64,000 bases of DNA from Rhabdornis inornatus (taxonomy: Eukaryota > Chordata > Aves > Passeriformes > Rhabdornithidae): the NCBI GenBank assembly GCA_013397075.1, contig VWZS01001985.1, positions 186,001-250,000 on the forward strand. Direction: 5' to 3'. A program made the position numbers and the translations under genes. Below the pieces are notes generated by a model. That model saw only the letters and a program-made list of their open reading frames with translations, was not told the DNA's origin and did not search any database. Below, one piece after another: positions 11,836 to 22,534 of this stretch; the stretch's first letter is position 1; each line of letters starts with the position of its first letter.

Positions 11836-14800
11836 CCTGCAAAGGAGCCTCAGTCCCCCCTTGCCTCCTCACCTGAAACACCGCCAGTGCAGCCTGTCAG
11901 ACTCTGCTCACAAGATCCTTCACAGGTCTGCACTTTCATCTCCTGATTTCTGGGGTTGCTGCACTTCTGAAGAGGGAACAGCTCTTATTGGCAGACATAC
12001 AGAGGAAAAGCTCATTTCTGGTTGTCATTATTTCCTTCTCCAGCTACCTGAGAATGAAGCAGCAGGTGATTACCCACTCCTGGTAACCAATTCACACTAA
12101 GATCAGGATTTTCCCATGCCTGGGTTTTCCTCATTACCAGCAGGTTCATTGGGCTATTGATCATACTACAAATGTAAAAAATATCATAATCCCCTTTCCA
12201 GACCATATGGCATCACTTCAGCATCCTTGTCATCCTGCCTATTCATCAGCTCTCACCCATGCAGCCCTGCAATTCCCACCCCAACCATGGATTTGGCCTC
12301 AGAGCAGTGCCTGGAATTAGCTGCTTTATTCCATACATCAAGCTGGCAGGACTGCCAGTGAGCAAACATAAAGGCAGGGGCAGCAGGGCTCGTTAGCAGA
12401 GCACACACATTTACTAAGAGCATCTCAGAGATGAAAAGAATCATTTCAAGCATCACATCCCCTCAAAAATAAACAACAAAAAAGGCAGAAGTACAGATGT
12501 CAGATGAAGTTGATTACAAATCAAGCACATTCAGGGACCCAGGTCACAACATTTGGGTTCATTAGTAAGAAAACACTAAACAAGCAGTGGCATTTGCTTT
12601 TTATGGTAGCAGAGTCAAAAGCCAGCTTCTGAGTTTTTTGCTTTGGTACAGATGCGTGATAAAAGGGATCTATTCATGTTCTGTCAGCTTTCAAATGATA
12701 CTAAAATATATTTTGCCTTTTCTAAATCAGATTTCAAAACCTGATTTTCTTAGTTTTAGCCACAGTATCAAAGCCAAGTAAATGTTTAAACAATGAACAA
12801 GAATTACTCAGATAGCCAGCAGATTATTCTGTATTATACTCCAGCCTAGAATAGACTCCAACCTCAAAATTACTATTTTTTTTTAAATTCATCCTTGAAT
12901 CACAGTACCAGCAAGCAGTTCATTTAAATGTAGTAATTCTGAGAATCATTTCAGCTTTGATTACCAGGAAGACAGAAATATGGAGAGAGGTGTCAGAATA
13001 GCAGCTTGAGGGCATCCAGTCTACAGAAACAAGAGAGAGTTCTCTGGGAAGACTTGCCATTATCCCTAAGAAAATACATTTCAGCCTCCCTGGAGTCTTG
13101 TTCATCCTCCTCACATCTGTCTTAGAAGTCCAAGTTTAGAAGCAGTGCCAGTGATAAATGAGATTTCCCCTATACAAGTTCTGTTCCTCCCTGAGCAGTT
13201 ATATAAATCTAACAAAGGAGATGCTGCTCCCCGTGCCACCCCAAAGTTTTAGAGCTGGGGAGGAAGAGAACAAGAGACAGACAAAAGAGATGGAATTATA
13301 TCTGGCAAAAAATCTTACCATTTAAGAGGCACTTTCCACTTTATAACCATTTACAAAGCAATTCATTGAGTCTCAAAAAGCTCTCAAAGGAAAGAAGGGA
13401 AAATATGAAGAACACAGAACATTGTTTAATGAGGAAAAAAAATTCAACTCTTTTCCTATTTCTCTTTTTTTCAAGTCTATTTCTAAAAATTTGAAAATTT
13501 TTCGCATTTAAATTCCAGTTTGCTACTCACAATGGAGCATTTACCTTTCCATTGGAATAACTTTTTCCTCTGTGCTTCCAAGCCCACATGTTAGCCCATG
13601 GCTGCAATGTCCCCTGTCACTTCCTTACCTTATCTGAAGGACATTCTGGGGACCTGCAATCATTTCTTATGGAAATGGGAGACCAACTCTAACAGCACCC
13701 AACTCCTTCCACATCAAAAAAAAGGGGGGGGATAAGAAGGAGAAAAACCAGGAATGGGACAGCACACCTTGCAATAGACCAGCACAGGAGCTCCTGCCTG
13801 AGTTCAGAAACTTTTTTGAAGTTATAAATATGAGTAACTTTATACTTACTTCTTTTTTTGTGTTGGAAATTCCTTCTCCAGCACCATTCAGGAGTTGGTT
13901 AATTCTAAGAGAGATGTTTGCCATCATTAAGCTGTGTCCCCCACTTGAGAGGGAGAAGAAAGAAGATCTCCCAGTGCAGGCACAAAGACAAAAACACATG
14001 CCCAGAACAAAAAAACCTCTGTCTGCTGCAAACTGGACTGAGACAAACTTTTCACCCAGGCCCTTGGGCAGCTGCCAAATTCAAACCTTCCACTGTTCAG
14101 CCTTGGAGAAGCTCAGCTTGATAACCCAGAGAAATTCTGACTATCAGGAATGAGACAAGACTTCCAAAAAACAAGAGTCACCAGCCCAGACAAGTCACTA
14201 ATGAGCAGCTGTCCTATTAAATTTTGAAAAGCTGCATGATTCATAAGAGTCCTTCCAGTAGGATATCTGAGGATTTCTTTTAAAAATAAACACTAGAAAA
14301 TTTAAAGTCACTTGTTGGCAAACACAACAGGGATGCATTTGAGGATCCATGTCTTGGTGTGGAAGGAAAGGAGATTTCTTGCCCTTCATTCCCAGCCTTG
14401 AACTGCAATTACCTACACGGGAACTTTACACCTTTCCTGGATGTTGCCCTTTCAATAATCCTCAATATAACAGAAGGGGCCCACAGGTAATTAACTCAGA
14501 CTTTTCACAGCCTGAAAGCTAGACAGGTTTGTCAAAATGATTTTTATTCTTACGCTTTATTATCTTGTTGTGAAGATTTTTATGAGAAAAAGATTAAATC
14601 ACCACCCTGATGTGTGCATTTCATTAAGCCTCTAATCCTTAAAGAGTCACTAACACAGCTCACCATTGAAAAGCATTAAATCATCGTTCAGTCATATTGA
14701 CCAAAATAATCTCCTCATTATTTCAGAGAGGAGCAGAGCACCAGAGATGTGCTGTAAATGACACCTCAAAATGCACAAAACAAAAGGGATAGAAAGGCAG

Positions 14801-16065
14801 CTTTGATTACTTTTGGTCTGTATAAGTAATGGAATGTAAGAAATATATCTCTATGAGCAACTTACCGGGGGTAGGTGGGATTTTGGTGGGGTGTGGAACA
14901 GGTTCCAGCTGCAGGTGATCAGCCCCTGCCACCACAGCATCAAGAGAATTACAATGAGCAAAGAATTCCAGGTGAGGAACATTTAACAAATTCAACCAGC
15001 TCCTGAAGGAAAATGCCCCGGAAGCACAGCCAGTTCGTAGCAAAAATAAATTGCCAAGCACAAAGCTGATAATGGAGCTTGCATTAGTTGGAAGTAGGTT
15101 TAGTTTTTTTCTCTAGTTTTGCTGCCATAAGTGCAACTGGGAGCACACGTGAAGGGCACCATTAAGAGGTTGGATTTCATGATTTTGGATGTGTTTTCCA
15201 ACCTTACTGATTTGTCAAGGTTGGAACTCACTTCTGACTTCATCCCTTTCTTCTTCTTCCCCTTTGGGTGGGCACAGAGGACAGCTGCTGCCACCAGCAG
15301 GGCCCCAGACACACAAACATCATTTTTCTCTCTTCCTATATCAGATGATGATTTCCACAGCATCCCAAAGGCTTTTTCTGCCAGGGTCATACACTCACAT
15401 ATCTGCTGAAGACTCAAGAACAGGGAGCAGCTATCACAACCAATGCAAGGAGGAATCCAGTCAGTAAAACCAAGACTGATAAAGCTTTGTATTCCATGTT
15501 AAATTTATCACACCCTCTGTGACTGTAGCCATAAATCTTTCAAGAGCTTGCTTCTAAAGCTTGATTTTGAGTGTAATATTTGCAATTTAAACACCCAACG
15601 GACCAATAATAATTCACTGTCAACCTTTATAAACCCTTTTGAATAACTTGCATTCTCATTACTAGAAAGATCATCAGAAATGAAGGGGAAAAAAAGCAAG
15701 CAGGCTTAGAAGGAAGAAGAAATCCCTCAAGTCAAAACATGAGTTCAAATGGTAACTTCGATATTTTTGTATTTTTTTTTAACCAACTCTGTTTTATCAT
15801 GACTAATAAGGCTCAGAATCACCTTCCCAACTAAACAGACATGGTAGGATTCATGGTGAGGCACAGCTTTCAGGTAGATGCTCCTAGATCCCCTGAGAGG
15901 ATTGAAGTTTAGAAAGAAAACAATACTTTTTCTTTGAACAAGCACTAAATAGACAGCTGTGAAAGAGAGAAAACAAAGACAGCAGAACTAAGAAGGATTT
16001 TGAAAGAGGCCTCTTTCCTACCACTATTTCCCCTCACACAAGGCCTCTGCAGGTTTGCTTTTATC
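11836..16065. other. Non-coding DNA, no gene recognised
   Basis: About 4.2 kb of AT-rich single-copy sequence. An A8G8-like homopolymer junction lies at about 13717-13732. Short reading frames at 13667-14153 and 15100-15467 overlap each other on opposite strands and have no recognisable domains. Confidence 0.55.
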
Positions 16066-16135
16066 AGAGAATTTCAGAATGGTTTGGGTGGGACCTTAAA
16101 GATCAGCCAGTTCCAACCCCCAACAGGGGCAGGAA
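16066..16135 (-). mobile_element. CR1 LINE 3' tail, short fragment
   Basis: About 70 bp of the reverse-complement CR1 tail (cagaatggtttgggtgggac, then ttaaagatcagccagttcca). It breaks off after the ccaacccccaacaggggcag block, about 150 bp before the minisatellite. Only the extreme 3' end of the element is present. Confidence 0.88.
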
Positions 16136-16289
16136 AAACCCAGGTTAAGAAATTTCTGTGCTGCTGCCAAGCCTACACAGTCCCCTCATCTCCTGGAAAA
16201 GCCATTTTTGAGCCTCATCTCAGCAGGTTCCCCAGCAGCCACATTCCTCAGCCCACCCTGGAGCTGTGCTCACCTCTGCAGAGCATCCC

Positions 16290-16850
16290 CTCCCTTCATC
16301 CACCAGGGCTTCCCTGTGCCCTAAGAAACCCTGACCCCAAAACCCTTCCATTATCCACCAGGGCTTCCCTGTGCCCTAAGAAACCCTGATCCCAAAACCC
16401 TTCCATTATCCACCAGGGCTTCCCTGGGCCCTCATAGGAGCTCCCAGGAATCCTCATCCCAAAACCCTTCCATTATCCACCAGGGCTTCCCTGTGCCCTA
16501 AGAAACCCTGACCCCAAAACCCTTCCATTATCCACCAGGGCTTCCCTGTGCCCTAAGAAACCCTGATCCCAAAAACCCTTCCATTATCCACCAGGGCTTC
16601 CCTGTGCCCTAAGAAACCCTGACCCCAAAACCCTTCCATTATCCACCAGGGCTTCCCTGTGCCCTAATAGGAGCCCCCAAGAAAATCCTCATCCCAAAAC
16701 CCTCCCCTTCATCTGCCAGGGCTTCCCTCTGCCCTAAGAACAGCCCCCAAGAACCCTCATCCCAAAACCCTTCCTTTATCCAGCACGGCTTCCCTGTGCC
16801 CTAATAGGAGCCCCCAAGAACCCTCTTCCCAAAACCCCCAGCCAGCACCC
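16290..16850 (+). repeat. Minisatellite, nine units of 55 to about 70 bp
   Basis: Nine tandem copies built around the core caccagggcttccctgtgcc. Cores begin at about 16301, 16356, 16411, 16478, 16533, 16589, 16644, 16714 and 16781, giving periods of 55, 55, 67, 55, 56, 55, 70 and 67 bp. There are two unit types. The short one (units 1, 2, 4, 5, 6) has ctaagaaaccctgaccccaa after the core. The long one (units 3, 7, 8, 9) has an ataggagcccccaagaa type insert. Short units alternate between gacccc and gatccc, giving a short-short-long order early in the array, then a run of long units with more divergence at the 3' end. The array is C-rich on plus and G-rich on minus. The reading frame crossing it is not a gene. 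Confidence 0.97.
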
Positions 16851-18898
16851 CCAAACAGAAGCACTGTCTGTCCCAGCAGCTTCACACCCCTCAGCTCCCA
16901 CAGAAAGTGGCAGGAGTTGTTTGGGGTGGTGGAAAGAAGGATTTCACTTAAGAATGGGAACTCTATGATGATCAAAAGATGCTATTTTAAAATATATTTC
17001 TTACCTTGTTCTCTATGCCTTAGACCCTACTGGACTCTGCTGCAGGCTGGATTTTCTCTTTAATTAACCAAGCTGACCTGGAGTAAGTTATAGTTAATTT
17101 CCTCCCAGCACTCTTTCCTTTTGATGAAATTCAAAGCGTAGAAGGGCAAATACCACTGGGTACATGCCCACAAGCCTGCACCAAAGCTAGAGAGAGCTAT
17201 ACAGGATTAGGAATCCTCACGGCTTTGAGGCAAACGTGCCCAGACCTCTCCCTTAGAGCAGGGCACCAAAAAAGACTAAACCAGCTTTTGAGCTGAAAGA
17301 GCCAGGTTTCAGCAGCATGGAAGTCAGACTAATTAACTTTTCTACAACAGCAAAAGCACAAAACATCAAACTAAACACAGAATTTTAAAAAATTTTAGAT
17401 ACTTCTTCACCAGCTTTACCTGCCCAGCCAGGTGAATCCTCTTCCCAAGGCTCCTGCAACACAACAAAAGCCAGATAGTCCCCACACCACCCTGGGAATT
17501 TATTGTTTCTATGATCACAAACACCTGGCTTCCTGCTCTCACCTGAGCTCAATTCCCTCTCTGCTTCCTTCCCCTTCTCTGCACCTTGCAAGCTGCCTCC
17601 CCCAGCCCTACCCAGCTGGTCCCTATAGTCCCACCTGGGTACTCTTTAAAAACACAAGCAAGCAGCAAGAGGATTGATTTCTTCTTTTTTTTTCACAGCA
17701 ATCAGAGAAACTTAGAAAAAAAAGCTTATAAATTAGGAAAAATATGAGCCTAATTTGTCTTTTATATAATCCAATATTTTTTATAACCACAACTGAAAGC
17801 TTCTGAGTTTCTCTACTCTGATTGGGAGCAATTAGGAGATTAACTGTAAGCCACAAGAGAGATGTGCCATGACATTGCTGCAACCAGCCCTCCCTCAAAC
17901 TGCTTTGGTTAACTGAGATTTCTAACAGAAAACATCCAAAATACTCATGGGATAAAGGACACCCTATGAAAGTGTTGCATCCTGAAACATCAACTCACTC
18001 TAAAAGCCTCCGTGCTTAATTAACATCTCACCAGGCTTTTTTACACAACAATATTAGTTGGGACATAAATGGATAATAGAGACCATTACTTCTCTCCTCT
18101 GCCCTCACTCACCGATTGTCCCTTTTTATTCACATAGACTTTTCAGAAGGCAGCAAACCTGTGATGTTTCCTCTCCTTTCTCTGCTCTGGAGACTCACAA
18201 ACCAAGTGTTTTCCAGTCCTCAGATGCCTCTTGGTCCATGGCACCTTGGGGATTTCCTGACTGTTCTTTTAATTGCAATTTGAGTAGAGTGGACAAACAC
18301 ATGATCATTTATAAAAAAGAGGATTGACCCTGCTGCCAGAATGCCCATTCGTTGCCATCTAAATTTATTCCTTGAAACCTTGCCTCCTGGGAGCAGGATT
18401 CCTGCAAATTCAGGATCACTCCCCAAGAGCTGGGAGTGTCCATAGCACAGGGTGAGGTGGAGGTTTCTGCAAGCAGCTGCTCCAGATTTGCCCATTCTGC
18501 ACTAAAACTCGCTCACTCCAAGCCCTACCTGCAGGCTGGACAGGCTAAAAGGCTGATCACCAGGCTTTATTTAGCTTGCTAAGAGCTCTTCTGGAAAATG
18601 TGAGTGATTAGAGGGTTGTGTGGGGTGTGATTTATTCTCCTCATGCCAGCCACAAAAGGAGCTCACAAATGCCAGTCGACACAACTGTGGCACTGAAATA
18701 ATTGAGTTTGCAGTGGGATGCTTTCATGAAGCAGCTTTTCATATACTGCAGATATATTAAAAAGGAAGGTCAGTCAAAATATCCCCTATTATTTCAAAGG
18801 CCTTTCTCACCTGGTTTTGGGTGGGTTCTCAGAAATTCAGCACTTTTTTCTGGTTTGTCTAAAAGATAGCAAGAATGTCACTTTGTCTCAATATCAAG
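16851..18898. other. Non-coding DNA, no gene recognised
   Basis: Unique sequence of about 2 kb with short reading frames only. No repeat family was recognised. Confidence 0.55.
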
Positions 18899-19260
18899 CC
18901 TGGAGAAGAGGAGGTTTTGTGGAAGGCTCAGAGCAGCCTTTGAGTGTCCAAGGAGGCTGGAGAGGGGTCCTGCATCAGGAATTGCTGTGACAGGAAAAGG
19001 GGGAATGGGCTCAAACTGAAAGAGGTGGCATTTAGGTTTGATAAACAGAAAGGGAATTGTTCCCTGTGAGGGTGGTCAGGCCCTGGCACAGGGTGCCCAG
19101 AGCAGCTGTGGCTGCCCCTGGATCCCTGGAGTGTCCAAGGCCAGGCTGGACATTGGGGCTTGGAGCAGCCTGGGACAGTGGGAGGGGTCCCTGCCATGGC
19201 AGGGGGTGGGACTGGATGACCTTTAAGGTCCTTTCCAACCCAAACCATTCTGGGATTCCC
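18899..19260 (+). mobile_element. CR1 LINE, 3' segment on plus strand
   Basis: Begins with the end of the ORF2 region (cctggagaagaggaggtttt), passes through gggctcaaactgaaagagg, and ends with the canonical CR1 tail aggtcctttccaacccaaac followed by cattctgggatt. About 360 bp, 5'-truncated as usual for target-primed insertion. It is similar along most of its length to the opposite-strand copy at 8667-8926, including the rare block tgcccctggatccctgg. Confidence 0.95.
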
Positions 19261-21502
19261 TGGTTGCATCCATCAGTTAAGAAGCCAAGTACAGAGGTTC
19301 CCCCTCTCCTCACCTTTACACACCCATGGCAGCACCAGCTCTGCAATCTGGACTGGCCAAATGCTGCTTGTTGCTAGCCCAGGGTCTGGCAGGGCAAGTA
19401 TGGAAGCAGTGAATAACCTGCTCCCCATGCAAAGAGAAAAAAATATTTTCTCATTTAGCACAGATTTAATGTGCTTTTTGCCTCTTCGTAGCAGAAAAAC
19501 CGGTTTCATCAAAGTTCAAGTTTAATATCAGCTGCAGGCCTTCAGGAGCTATTAGCTGATAATTCTCTGAGCTTTGCCTTAGACTCCCTGACCAGCAGCA
19601 CTGAAATTATCAAATCACAGCAATATGATGGAAAACCTTTGCTGCAGCAATAAATTTATCTTCGAATGGAGCTCAACATAGTTACTTACCTTCAGTATTC
19701 ACATATGTATTAGAGATGCTATCAGACAAATAAAGGGCCTGAGTCTCTTTTTTATGCTGTTACAGAATAACCAACATCAGCAGACCAACAATCCTTAAGA
19801 CTCTTAAAAATTTTAATGTTACTTAAAAATAAAACCCTCATACAAAACACCTAAAGTGCAAATATTTATGTTATGCAGCCTGTACATTGATTTTCCAGCT
19901 GAGTGTTTGATGTGTAGGGAACCAGCTCTGGTTCATGCAAGGGGGTCTCCTGAACTAAAACTCAAGGTAACATAATTCTCTTTACCTTTCAGGATTGACA
20001 TTACATAACATTTTTTATTGAGATGTTTACATCAAAATAAATCCTGAAAAAGAGAAAACAAAACCCAAATGCCTCTAATGGGAAAATGAGGAAATTACTT
20101 AATTGAAGTAATTCTTTATTGGTCCCGAATTTTACATACAGATAGGTTAAATTTGTGGAGTTTTACCAGAACAAAGGAAGAGCATCAGTGAAAAGTGGGT
20201 TAATTGTGTGGGATGAAATCAATGCAAATACCTTTCAGTCTGAAAACTTAAACTAAATGTTACCCCAGATTTTTCCAGCTAGTCCACCTTCAGGAATTTT
20301 CCAGGCTGAAATAATGAAGTACCAAGACTATGTTTAGACAGAGAGGAGCAAAGGTGTAAGTTAAACAGGAAAAGCAAGCACTCACTGCTTTCTATTCATC
20401 CTCCAAGATGTTAAAAATAAGTTTTCTCTTCTTAATTTTGAGACGCAGTCCTTAGGAGGCTCTGAAAACCGTAAATCAAATTTCCAATATTATTTCTGCA
20501 GGCATTCAAACAGCCTCTCCTGGCTCTTGCAGGGTGTTTATTAGCACTGGACCAGCTCCCTGTTTGCTGGTTCAAGGAGCATGTGGAGGGCTGATGGATC
20601 ATGTGCCAGCAGGATTGGAAAGGGGGGATTCTCAGGGCTTGATAGCCAGGCAAATACTGGAGTTGGGCTTTAGGAAGTAGCCCTAAAACTGGAAGGTGTG
20701 ACTGTGAGCTGTGTGATTAGAAAATCCAAGAAGAGGCTGGTTGCAGAGTAGGTCTGTAGGTCTAAGACCATTTCCCAGCCTGGTGCCACCTGAAACTGGG
20801 ACTGCTGGGATGGCCAGGGCTAAATCTCCTGGGCCAAGGGAGAGCAACAACTCTGCCACAGCACTTTCTGTATCCATTTTCTTCTCCTTGTGGCCACTCA
20901 CAGAAAGTTCTCAGTGAGGTAAATGCTGCTTTGCCTCATTGTTCAGCATTATTTGGGGGTAAGATGTTACTATTTCTATACATTTTCTTGTGCTTCCTGA
21001 ATAGATTTTGCTCATTGAATAGATTCCTGAGTACATTTTTCTGCAATGCCAAGGTTTTGTTGAAATAAAACCCCTCACTAACTGTTGTACTGAGCAAGAG
21101 ATTCACTCACACAGGAAATCTTGTCTTTTCAGCGTGGAAGAGACTCTGTGTTAAACATCCTGCTCAGAATGCAAATTTCTGAAATACATTTTATTATAGA
21201 ATGTCCTGCTTTGCAGTAGCATCAGTAAATAAACATGTCTATGATACACATGGGTTTGTTCTGTTTGGGATTTTTTATGGGAAGAAGGGAAGTTCCTAGG
21301 CTAAATGAAGGAGAAGCTGTGAGAAGGAAAGCCAAGACTGAATCCTGTTTTTCTTCTACCAACACTCTTGTCTGGGTGCCTTTTTAGCCAGGATGGCACC
21401 AGGAGTGGAGCCAGGAGGGTTTGCCAAACGACAGACCCCTGCAGCATCACCCCTCTGGAATGGCTGGCTGTGGACTGGGTCAGTTAAGGCTGTTCCAACC
21501 CT
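19261..21502. other. Non-coding DNA, no gene recognised
   Basis: About 2.2 kb of unique AT-rich DNA. No coding or repeat signal recognised. Confidence 0.55.
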
Positions 21503-21637
21503 ATAATCTTAAATTCAAGACTGGTTTGGGTGGGAAAGGATCTTAAAGTTCATCTCATTCCAACCCCCTGTCATGAGCAGGGAACCTTCCACTAGACCAG
21601 GCTCCCCCAAGCCCTGTCCAACCTGGCCTGGAACAGA
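21503..21637 (-). mobile_element. CR1 LINE 3' tail
   Basis: Reverse-complement CR1 tail: gactggtttgggtgggaaag, the cattccaaccccctgtcatg block, then cactagaccaggctccccca and gtccaacctggcctggaaca. About 135 bp, truncated after the second conserved block. Confidence 0.93.
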
Positions 21638-22062
21638 GGATGTCAAGATTTCTGTTTTATGATGGAGGCACCTCCTTCAGCACAAAACCTGACTTTACAA
21701 GGTCAGTTCATTTTAAAAAGTGTAAAAACACCCAGTCCTGGAGGCAGATGTTGGGACTGAGGAGCTCTGCCTGCTTTTTCCAGAGCTGCTCATCAGCCCT
21801 TGGTGTCATGCCAGAGGTGGCATCCCTTCTGCATGAACACATCCCCAGCTCCAGATGAGGTAAACCTTTAAATTAGTATGAGGACAGCCAAAAAATCCCC
21901 CTTGGCAAGTGTGAAATGGATCAGCTTGATGTGGGGAGGTGGAAGATGTTTGCTGGGTCTCCCATCTTTTCCACACAGTTACAGAGACACCGTTCTCAAA
22001 TTAAAACTGCACCTCTGTTGTGCTGGTTTTTCCTTCTTCCTGAAATTCACACTGAATCTGGA

Positions 22063-22100
22063 CTGGATATCTGGATATATCTGGATATATCTGGATATAT
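22063..22100 (+). repeat. 10-bp tandem repeat, about four copies
   Basis: The unit ctggatatat is repeated at 22071-22080, 22081-22090 and 22091-22100, preceded by a shortened copy (ctggatat, 22063-22070). It ends ten bases before the recognisable start of the CR1 element at 22111. Confidence 0.92.
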
Positions 22101-22110
22101 TATGGATTAT

Positions 22111-22534
22111 GGAGCATAAGAGCTATGAGGAGCAGTTGAGGGAATTGGGGTTGTTTACCCTGGAGAAAAGGAGGCTCAGGGGGTCCTTGTCACCCTCTAC
22201 AACCACCTGAAAGGAGGTTGGAGCCAGGTGGGGGATCTGTCTTTTCTCCCAAGCAATAGGACAAGAGGAAACAGCCTCAAGCTGCATCAGGGGACACTCA
22301 AGTTGGGTGTTAGGAACAATTTCTTCACTGAAGAAGTGGTCAAAATTTGGAACAAGCTGCCCAGAGAAGTGGTGGAGTCATAATCCCTGGAATTCTTAAA
22401 AAGACAGGCAGATGTGGATCTTCACAATATGGTTCAGTGAACACCGTAGTACTTGGCCGAAATTTGGATGTGATGGTCTTGGAGGGCCAAAGTTTGGATG
22501 TGATTGATCTTTTCCAATGTTAATTATTCTATGG
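22111..22534 (+). mobile_element. CR1 LINE, 3' segment with internal duplication
   Basis: Plus-strand CR1 starting in the C-terminal ORF2 region. The frame reads SYEEQLRELGLFTLEKRRLR, typical of the end of CR1 reverse transcriptase, and is then broken by stops. It continues through aggaacaatttcttcactga and ends in cttttccaatgttaattatt, a variant CR1 tail. Odd feature: a 30-bp stretch near the 3' end is present twice in tandem (starting at 22455 and 22485, ggccgaaatttggatgtgat versus ggccaaagtttggatgtgat). The tail type differs from the other CR1 copies here, suggesting another subfamily. Confidence 0.95.

Noticed and set aside
16000..16389. 129-codon reading frame with a repeated peptide
   Set aside because: The repeat comes from the minisatellite, where unit lengths of 55 and 67 bp are not multiples of three, so the frame is not kept.
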